This document shows, piece after piece, positions 57,867 through 64,000 of a stretch of DNA of 64,000 nt. How positions within the stretch are numbered: the stretch's first letter is position 1; every line of letters begins with the position of its first letter. Location of the stretch: the NCBI GenBank assembly GCA_030550535.1, contig JAUQPF010000007.1, positions 43,988 through 107,987 on the forward strand, given 5' to 3'. The DNA is from Candidatus Bipolaricaulota bacterium (lineage in GTDB: Bacteria; Bipolaricaulota; Bipolaricaulia; Bipolaricaulales; Bipolaricaulaceae). Made by a program: the position numbers and the translations under genes. The notes below the pieces were generated by a model, which saw only the letters and a program-made list of their open reading frames with translations, was not told where the DNA came from and did not search any database.

Positions 57867-58910
57867 TCAATAGGCCCAGGTGAGGGTGCGGTGGTGCGGC
57901 ACCGCAAGCCTCCCTTGCGCGGCGTTCCAAAGAAGCCAGTCCACCTGAAAGGGCACAAGGTCACGCCCCCGCTTTCGCAGAAGAAAGACGAGCTCTTCCA
58001 CGGCGACCACGGTGGCCGCGCGGAGCTCCACCTCCTCCGTGCTTCCCCAGGGAATGAGTTCGCCCCGCTGGATCCGCTCGGCCAATGCCGGATGGAGCCG
58101 CAGAGCCCCCTGATCCCAAAGGATCTGGGGGAGCTTGTAGTCGGCGAAAGCCGTGAGCCAAGGGAGATCCGCGAATTTTCCGGGGCTTTCGCCGCCGAAG
58201 GTGCCCCAAACGTCGGCCACAAGGATCTGGGCCCGCTTATAAAACGGGATCCAACGGCCCTTGTAGATCGCAGCATCCCGGAACATGGGAAGGTGAGAAG
58301 TGAGGAGCTCCACGAGCGTTTGGGCGGAGCCGCGTGCAAGGGAGAAGAAGCGCTCGGCCGAGCCGAAGCGGAGGAGCAAAGAGCCCACTTCGCGCGCGGC
58401 CGCCACCCGCCAGGGAAGCAGGGGGATGTCCCCGAGCACCGCGCGGAGCTCGTCGGCCGTGACTTTGGCCAAGCGCTCGGCTTCGAAGAACTCCGGGGTG
58501 TCCTCCGCGGCCCGGCGCAGGGCGTAGCTCAGGGCGTAGTACCCCGTGAGCCTCTCCCCTTCCGGACCGGAAACGCTCCACTTCTCCGAGGTCGTCCCCC
58601 TCACCCCATCCCTCTTCCCGCAGGGGAGAAGGGGCTTTTCTATTCCATCCCTCTCACCGGTGGGGAGAGGGCGAGGGGTGGAGGGGAACCCCCGAGGCGG
58701 CCAAAAGCAGAAGTTCAGGGCATCCAAAACGAGGAGGTAGCGGAGGGTGAGCTCCACTTCCCCGCGGAAGTGGTAGCGGCCCACCCAGGCTGGGGCGGGC
58801 TTTGGCGCGAGCTCCTCCGCCAGCTCCTCCAAACCCGGCTGCCAAAGCGTCACCCAGCGGCTGTGCCCCAAAACCCAACGGGCCCCAAAGCGTACGGGGT
58901 TTTCCCTCAT
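57867..58910 (-). CDS. Queuosine salvage protein (DUF2419/Qng1-like), carrying an in-frame repeat insertion
   Basis: GPEGERLTGYYALSYALRRAAEDTPEFF; ADVWGTFGG..FADLPWLTAFADYKLPQILWDQGALR; adjacent to tgt. Confidence 0.78.
   Translation of the reverse strand: MRENPVRFGARWVLGHSRWVTLWQPGLEELAEELAPKPAPAWVGRYHFRGEVELTLRYLLVLDALNFCFWPPRGFPSTPRPLPTGERDGIEKPLLPCGKRDGVRGTTSEKWSVSGPEGERLTGYYALSYALRRAAEDTPEFFEAERLAKVTADELRAVLGDIPLLPWRVAAAREVGSLLLRFGSAERFFSLARGSAQTLVELLTSHLPMFRDAAIYKGRWIPFYKRAQILVADVWGTFGGESPGKFADLPWLTAFADYKLPQILWDQGALRLHPALAERIQRGELIPWGSTEEVELRAATVVAVEELVFLLRKRGRDLVPFQVDWLLWNAAQGRLAVPHHRTLTWAY
58596..58686. repeat. Two diverged copies of a palindromic CCCTCNCCC...GGGAGAGGG-type repeat, inside the DUF2419 CDS
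   Basis: CCCTCACCCCATCCCTCTTCCCGCAGGGGAGAAGGGGC and CATCCCTCTCACCGGTGGGGAGAGGGCGAGGGG; encodes PRPLPTGERDGIEKPLLPCGKRDGVRG. Confidence 0.75.
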
Positions 58911-59194
58911 GCGGAGAAGAGCGGGGGCACGCGGAAGTAGCCGCCCTCGCTTTCGGGCGCGTTGCGCAGGGCCTCCTCCTGGGGAAGCGAGGGGCCCGGC
59001 TCGTCCTCCCGCAGCGCGTTGGTCTGCCCAGGGAGCGGGGAGAAGGGCGTTACGCCCTCGGTGTTCACCTCCTGAAGCTTTTGAAAGTACGCGAGGATCT
59101 TGGCCAGATCAGCCCGGAGTTGCTCCCGCTCCTCCGGGGTGAGCCGCAAGCCCGCCAACGCCTCCACCTTCGCCATCGTGGCCTCGTCGATCAA
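58907..59194 (-). CDS. gatC: Asp-tRNA(Asn)/Glu-tRNA(Gln) amidotransferase subunit C
   Basis: TTG start; LAGLRLTPEEREQLRADLAKILAYFQKLQEVNTEGVTPFS; LREDEPGPSL. Confidence 0.9.
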   Translation of the reverse strand: MIDEATMAKVEALAGLRLTPEEREQLRADLAKILAYFQKLQEVNTEGVTPFSPLPGQTNALREDEPGPSLPQEEALRNAPESEGGYFRVPPLFSA

Positions 59195-59195
59195 T

Positions 59196-61484
59196 TCACA
59201 CCCCCAAAAGCTCCAGATCCTCCCCAAACCTGCGCTCCACCTCAGCGACAAGCTCGGATGGAACTCCTTTCTCCGCAAGCCTTTTGGCCTCGGCCCTCGC
59301 CCGCTCCAAAAGGGGGAGGTCCCGCACCAAATCCGCCGCCTTGAACTTCGAAACGAAACCGTGCTGGGCCGTGCCCAGAAGATCCCCAGGACCACGGATG
59401 CGCAGGTCCGCCTCGGCGATCTTAAAGCCATCGGTGAGGTCGCGAAAGGCGGAAAGCCGCTCCCGCGCCTCCTCGGTCGTGGGATCGGCCAAAACCCAGC
59501 ACACCGCGTCCTGGCCCTGCCGGCCAATGCGCCCCCGCAGCTGATGGAGCTGGGCCAGGCCAAACCGCTCCCCGTGTTCGATCACCAAAAACGAGGCATC
59601 GGGAACGTCCAAGCCCAGCTCCACCACGGTGGTGGCCACGAGGAGCCGGGTTTTCCCTTCCCGGAAGGCGCTCATCGCCGCGCGCTTCTCCTCCGCGCTC
59701 ATGCGGCCATGGAGAAGCCCCACGACCTCGCCGAACCGCGCCCGCAGCTCCTCGTAGGCCACGGTGGCCGCGCGAAGATCCAACTCCTCCGACTCCTCCA
59801 CGAGCGGAAACACCACGTAGCCCTTTTCCCCCCGGGCCAAAAGCTGCGCCACCTCTTGGTAGACCTCCTCCCTTCGGCTTTGGGCCAGCCAGATCGTGCG
59901 CACGTTCCTCCGCGGGATCGGGAGCTCTTCCAAAACAGAGAGCTCAAATTCGCCGTAGACGGTGAGGACCACGGTGCGCGGGATGGGGGTAGCGGACATC
60001 ACGAGAACGTTCGTTCCCCTTCCCTTCTTTTCCAACGTGGCCCGCTGGATCACCCCGAAGCGGTGCTGTTCGTCGATCACCGCCAGAGCCAGGTCTTTAA
60101 ATTCCACGTCCTCCTCAAGGAGGGCATGGGTGCCCACGACCACCTGGATTTCGCCCGCGGCCACCTCGGAAAGGAGTCTCTCCCGCTCTTTGCGGGAAAG
60201 GCCGCCGGAGAGGAGGGCGACCCGAATGGGCAAAGGCCGAAGGAGCTCCTGGAACACGAAGAAGTGCTGTTCGGCGAGGATCTCGGTGGGGGCCATGACC
60301 GCGGCCTGAGCCCCGGCCGAGGCCACCATCACACAGGCCGCGGCCGCCACCACCGTCTTCCCCGAGCCCACATCCCCCTGCAGAAGGCGAAGCATGGGGT
60401 AAGGCGCACGCAGATCCGCCTCGATGCTCTCGATGGCCCGCTTTTGGGAGGGAGTCAGCGCAAACGGCAAACCCTCAAGGAAGCGCTGGAGCCATGTGGG
60501 GTCCGGCTCAATCCTTCGCCCCAAAACCTCCCTTTTCTTGCGCAGGGCCAAGCCCACCTGAAGGAGGAAAAGCTCCTCAAAGGCCAGGGTCTCCCGGGCT
60601 TTCTCGAACTCCTCAAGGCTTTCGGGGAAGTGGATTTTTCGAAGGGCCTCGGCGCGAGGGAGGAGGCCAAACCTTCGGCGGACCTCCTCGGGAACGACTT
60701 CCGGGATGACCGGCCCCACGCGCCGCAGGGTCCAGCGGATGACGTTTTGCAAAACCGTCTGGGAAAGGCCTTCCGTGCTCGGATAGATGGGCACGAACCG
60801 CCCCGTCTGCTCCCGCCTTCCGGCCTTCTCCCAGACGGGGTTCTCCATCTGAATCTCACCAAAGCGGATCTCTACCTTGCCAAAAAAGGCGTAGCGTTCG
60901 CCCTGTGCGAGCTGGTCCCAAACCCAGGGTTGGTTGAACCAGACGCCAAAAAGAAGGCCGGTCCCGTCGTCCAGGGCGGCCTTGATGAGCTCCAAATTGG
61001 GCCGCACCTTCACCTTGGATTTGGCCCGCAGCACCCCCTCCACGAGCGCGTATTCCCCGTCCTGCAGCTCTTTAATCGGACGAAGACGGGTGCGGTCCTC
61101 GAGCCTCCGGGGGAAGAACGTGAGGAGGTCCTCCACCGTGTGGATCCCAAGCCGGTGAAAAAGGGCCTCGCGCCTTTCGCCCACCCCGGGCGCAAGGCGG
61201 ATGGGGCTGTCCAGCCTAAGGGAATCTCGAGAAAGCAGGCGTTCCAGCCGGGCCTCGAGCCTTCGCAGGGCTTCCTCCCGCTCGTTTGGGCTCATGCGGC
61301 CATAGCCGGCCACCGCAGCTGCCGCCTGCGGCAGCTGCCGCTGCACAAGGGCCTCCAACCCCCCGACCACCGCGCGATCCGTGCAGCCCTTCTCCCGCTC
61401 GAGCGCGATCACCTTGCGCACCAGGGCCACGCGCTCGGCCAACTCCTCACGCGTCATCGCAGTCCACCTTATAATAAGCCCCAC
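59196..61484 (-). CDS. recG: ATP-dependent DNA helicase RecG
   Basis: RLLQGDVGSGKTVVAAAA, MAPTEILAEQHF, VIDEQHRFGV, GRIGRQGQDAVCWVLAD. Confidence 0.96.
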   Translation of the reverse strand: MGLIIRWTAMTREELAERVALVRKVIALEREKGCTDRAVVGGLEALVQRQLPQAAAAVAGYGRMSPNEREEALRRLEARLERLLSRDSLRLDSPIRLAPGVGERREALFHRLGIHTVEDLLTFFPRRLEDRTRLRPIKELQDGEYALVEGVLRAKSKVKVRPNLELIKAALDDGTGLLFGVWFNQPWVWDQLAQGERYAFFGKVEIRFGEIQMENPVWEKAGRREQTGRFVPIYPSTEGLSQTVLQNVIRWTLRRVGPVIPEVVPEEVRRRFGLLPRAEALRKIHFPESLEEFEKARETLAFEELFLLQVGLALRKKREVLGRRIEPDPTWLQRFLEGLPFALTPSQKRAIESIEADLRAPYPMLRLLQGDVGSGKTVVAAAACVMVASAGAQAAVMAPTEILAEQHFFVFQELLRPLPIRVALLSGGLSRKERERLLSEVAAGEIQVVVGTHALLEEDVEFKDLALAVIDEQHRFGVIQRATLEKKGRGTNVLVMSATPIPRTVVLTVYGEFELSVLEELPIPRRNVRTIWLAQSRREEVYQEVAQLLARGEKGYVVFPLVEESEELDLRAATVAYEELRARFGEVVGLLHGRMSAEEKRAAMSAFREGKTRLLVATTVVELGLDVPDASFLVIEHGERFGLAQLHQLRGRIGRQGQDAVCWVLADPTTEEARERLSAFRDLTDGFKIAEADLRIRGPGDLLGTAQHGFVSKFKAADLVRDLPLLERARAEAKRLAEKGVPSELVAEVERRFGEDLELLGV

Positions 61485-61499
61485 GAGGAGGAGGCCAAG

Positions 61500-62021
61500 T
61501 TGGTACGGATTTATCCTGATCCCATCCTTCGGAAGCCCACCCGGCCCGTCCGCCCCGGAAGCCCCGAGGCCCGCGCCATAAGCGAGGCGCTCCTTGAGGC
61601 CTTCGCCCGCGTGGAGGGCTTGGGTCTAGCCGCCAACCAAATCGGGTTCCCCCTGCGCGCCGCCGTGGTGCGCCTGGAGGAGAACGGAGACCCCATCGTG
61701 CTCCTCAACCCCCGCATCCTCTGGCGCTCCGAGGAGCTCGTGGTGGAGGAGGAGGGCTGCCTCTCCCTTCCGGGGGTTTGGGCGGAGGTTCCTCGGCCCA
61801 AGGCCGTGAGGGTGGAGTACCAGGACGGCGACGGCCGCCGGCACGTGCTCGAGGCCGAAGGGCTGAACGCCCGGCTCCTTCTCCATGAGCTTGATCATCT
61901 GGATGGGGTGCTGTTCATCGATCATCTCGCGCCGGCGGAGCGCCAGCGGGTGCTGCGCGTCTTCCGGGAGGTACAGGCCCGCAAGGAGGGAGTGCCTTCG
62001 GCCGCTCAGGTCCGCGTCTAG
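61500..62021 (+). CDS. def: Peptide deformylase
   Basis: TTG start; VEGLGLAANQIG, EEGCLSLPG, LLHELDHLDGVLFIDHL. Confidence 0.95.
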   Translation: MVRIYPDPILRKPTRPVRPGSPEARAISEALLEAFARVEGLGLAANQIGFPLRAAVVRLEENGDPIVLLNPRILWRSEELVVEEEGCLSLPGVWAEVPRPKAVRVEYQDGDGRRHVLEAEGLNARLLLHELDHLDGVLFIDHLAPAERQRVLRVFREVQARKEGVPSAAQVRV

Positions 62022-62938
62022 CCTTCGCCGGAACAAGCGGCTTTGCCGTCCCCATCCTGCGAGCCCTGGCCGAACGCTTCGGCCTTCTTTTGGTCATCAC
62101 CCAGCCGGATAAGCCCGCAGGTCGCGGCCTTAGGCTCACCCCGCCGCCCGTGAAGCTCGCCGCTCAGGAACTCCGTCTCCCTCTTCTCCAGCCCAAATCC
62201 ATCAATAGCCCTGAGTGCCAAGAATTTCTGCGCTCCTTGGACCTCGATCTTCTCGTGACCGCCGCGTTCGGCCAGCTTTTGCGCCCAGCCATCCTCCGCA
62301 TCCCGCGCCTGGGTTGCATCAACGTGCACGCCTCCCTCCTTCCCAAGTACCGGGGCGCTGCACCGATCCACTGGGCCCTGATCCATGGGGAGCGAGAAAC
62401 CGGGGTTACCACCTTCCTCATGGACGAGGGCATGGACACTGGTCCCATCCTCCTTCAGCGCGCCACCCCCATTGACCCAGATGAGACCGCGGGCGAACTC
62501 GAGGCTCGGTTGGCCCAAATGGGGGCGGAGCTCGCTGTGGAGACGGTGGAAAAGCTCTGGCGTGGGGAGATCGAGCCCAGGCCCCAGCCGCCGGGCGGGA
62601 CCCTCGCCCCCAAGCTCCACAAAGAGGACGGGAGGATCCGCTGGGAATGGGAAGCCCGACGCATCCACAACCTCGTACGGGGTCTCTCGCCCAAGCCCGG
62701 TGCTTACACCACCTGGCGGGGCGAGCTTGTGAAAATCCTGCGCACCCGGGTGGCAGAGGAGATGGGAGCAGCTGGGGTGCCCGGGGTGATCCTGCCCCGC
62801 CGGGATCGTCTCCTTGTGGCTGCCGGCCAGGGGATCCTGGAGGTTCTGGAGCTTCAGCCCGCGGGCTGTCGGGTCATCACGGGCCGGGATTTCCTCAACG
62901 GCTACTGCCGCACCTCCGTCGGCCGCTTCGGATCGTGA
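62015..62938 (+). CDS. fmt: Methionyl-tRNA formyltransferase; start codon not identifiable
   Basis: Reading frame continues upstream of the ORF-track start (62090): RLAFAGTSGFAVPILRAL..ITQPDKPAGRG; INVHASLLPKYRGAAPIHWALIHGERETGVT. Confidence 0.85.
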   Translation, partial: RLAFAGTSGFAVPILRALAERFGLLLVITQPDKPAGRGLRLTPPPVKLAAQELRLPLLQPKSINSPECQEFLRSLDLDLLVTAAFGQLLRPAILRIPRLGCINVHASLLPKYRGAAPIHWALIHGERETGVTTFLMDEGMDTGPILLQRATPIDPDETAGELEARLAQMGAELAVETVEKLWRGEIEPRPQPPGGTLAPKLHKEDGRIRWEWEARRIHNLVRGLSPKPGAYTTWRGELVKILRTRVAEEMGAAGVPGVILPRRDRLLVAAGQGILEVLELQPAGCRVITGRDFLNGYCRTSVGRFGS

Positions 62939-62975
62939 GAATTCGATCTCCGACACTTTCCCCTCTTTGAAGCCC

Positions 62976-63004
62976 TTGACGGCTCACAGCGGATCTTTTA
63001 TAGT
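62976..63004 (+). promoter_or_regulatory. Sigma70-type promoter upstream of riboswitch
   Basis: TTGACG-N17-TATAGT. Confidence 0.85.
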
Positions 63005-63010
63005 GGAAAA

Positions 63011-63088
63011 ACCCTGAAAAGGGCAAACCTGCCGGAAGGCAGGGGCGCAAAGCCGCGGGTCCAGACCGGACAGCCGGGCTGCCAGGGT
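63011..63088 (+). ncRNA. Cyclic-di-GMP-I (GEMM-I) riboswitch aptamer
   Basis: ACCCTGAAAAGGGCAAACC-TGCC-GGAA-GGCA-GGGGCGCAAAGCCGCGGG...CAGGGT; matches GEMM-I AGGGCAAACC / GCAAAGCC core with GNRA-capped P2 and closing P1. Confidence 0.93.
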
Positions 63089-63110
63089 TAATCCCTGCAG
63101 CCCGGTTTTC
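63074..63110 (+). terminator. Riboswitch expression-platform terminator, mutually exclusive with aptamer P1
   Basis: CCGGGCTGcCAGGG-TTAAT-CCCTGCAGCCCGG-TTTT; shares 63083-63088 with the aptamer 3' strand. Confidence 0.85.
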
Positions 63111-63134
63111 GTGTTAAAAGGCAGGTGAGGGGGC

Positions 63135-64000
63135 ATGCTTAGGTTCTCACGAACAGTTGCGATGTTAACACTTCTGGGCGTTGTATTTATAACAGGCGTT
63201 GCACAACAGTGGCCATTCTGCAGTACTGGATGCACCGCAAAAGATGTGTATATCCGGCGTGCCTGGGTGACCAATGTTCGCACGATCAACGGCGTCACTT
63301 ATGGCGACGTTTACATCGATTTTCAGGTGACCGCAGCCCAACGCTACTGCATCATGGCCGCCGTAGCCTTCTCTGTGGACGGTTCTTGTTCGAACGCCTA
63401 TTCGGCTTGGCGCATGTTCGGCGATCTGACGCAGGGACAGTACCTCAACCAATTCGTCGGCACCATTGAAGTTCCTTCGCCAGAACTGTGGATCTGTCGG
63501 CTTTACGCGATTTGGCGCAACCAGGCGTACCCCGGATGCCCAACGGGGGATTGCTCCCTCTACAGAGTCGGATCCAAATGTTGGAAGTCCACCGATACCC
63601 CCTATGTAATTCGCATTCTGGTGCCCAAAGATGATTACTATAGCACATGCGTAGATACCGCGCTTTACGTCCCACCACCCGGGGTATTAGCGAACGACTA
63701 CATCCCTTATTCGGTGTTTAATCTCGAAGTAATCAGCGGCCCAAACAATGGTACTGTGTCCCTAAACCCCAACGGCTCTTTTACTTATGTTCCGCATGCA
63801 GGTTGGTCGGGGACCGATTCTTTCGTCTACCGAATAACTGACTCACAAGGCAATACAGGCACGGCCACAGTCTACATTGATGTGGCCCCAACTTGCGGAG
63901 CAGACGTTTCGATCACCAAGAGCGATTCACCCGATCCGGTGGTCGCTGGAACCACCCTCACCTACACCTTGGTCGTCACGAACCTCGGGCCCTCGGTGGC
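63135..64000 (+). CDS. Large secreted surface/adhesin-like protein (cadherin/Ig-like domain then DUF11 repeat), truncated by window end
   Basis: Uninterrupted frame from ATG 63135 to window end; signal peptide MLRFSRTVAMLTLLGVVFITGVAQ; PGVLANDYIP..GPNNGTVSLNPNGSFTYVPHAGWSGTDSFVYRITDSQGNTGTATV; ADVSITKSDSPDPVVAGTTLTYTLVVTNLGPS. Confidence 0.88.
   Translation, partial: MLRFSRTVAMLTLLGVVFITGVAQQWPFCSTGCTAKDVYIRRAWVTNVRTINGVTYGDVYIDFQVTAAQRYCIMAAVAFSVDGSCSNAYSAWRMFGDLTQGQYLNQFVGTIEVPSPELWICRLYAIWRNQAYPGCPTGDCSLYRVGSKCWKSTDTPYVIRILVPKDDYYSTCVDTALYVPPPGVLANDYIPYSVFNLEVISGPNNGTVSLNPNGSFTYVPHAGWSGTDSFVYRITDSQGNTGTATVYIDVAPTCGADVSITKSDSPDPVVAGTTLTYTLVVTNLGPSV

Noticed and set aside
58596-58686. Possible CRISPR array
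   Set aside because: Only two imperfect adjacent palindromes, no spacers, no cas genes; better explained as an interspersed palindromic repeat.
57867-58910. Assigning this ORF as gatB because gatC is adjacent
   Set aside because: No GatB motifs; sequence instead fits DUF2419 queuosine salvage.

Overview
This is a 64 kb GC-rich bacterial chromosomal segment, densely packed with operons of mostly housekeeping and metabolic genes on both strands. I saw no transposase, integrase or CRISPR array. Main blocks, left to right:
- OsmC, a zinc-ribbon/GNAT/ABC-ATPase fusion (COG2401-like) and an ASCH protein; a Moco-binding-like protein, a CDF transporter, a HAD-IIA hydrolase, Ddl, an MBL-fold hydrolase, an aminotransferase and TlyA.
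- A phosphonate-type ABC operon (phnD-phnC-phnE-phnE) in which both permeases carry RDD-like N-terminal extensions, and a BMP/PnrA-type nucleoside ABC operon.
- A PAS histidine kinase with a receiver-only regulator, and a Crp/Fnr regulator; tRNA-Leu(CAG) fused closely to gatA; SecA.
- hrcA-grpE-dnaK-dnaJ with a CIRCE element.
- A molybdenum hydroxylase, nagBA, tandem carbamoyltransferases, carbamate kinase, a GntR regulator, a PLP lyase and XdhC.
- A drug/lipid-type ABC exporter, a subtilase, a ribbon-helix-helix plus tandem MshEN-motif protein, rnhA, tgt, a DUF2419 queuosine-salvage protein, gatC, recG, def and fmt.
- At the right edge, a cyclic-di-GMP-I (GEMM-I) riboswitch with an overlapping terminator, in front of a truncated large surface/adhesin-like gene.

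The observations I find most worth following up are: (1) the c-di-GMP riboswitch controlling a repeat-domain surface protein; (2) a 106-aa RHH-MshEN protein that could be a c-di-GMP-responsive transcription factor; (3) the same hairpin + U5 + ATG architecture, without a Shine-Dalgarno, between binding-protein and ATPase genes in two unrelated ABC operons; (4) RDD-PhnE fusions; (5) palindromic repeats inserted in-frame in the queuosine-salvage gene; (6) tRNA-Leu/gatA near-leaderless coupling; (7) a tRNA-like long-variable-arm RNA candidate; (8) def/fmt and O-antigen-ligase frameshifts. All family assignments come from reading the sequence by eye; no database search was run.
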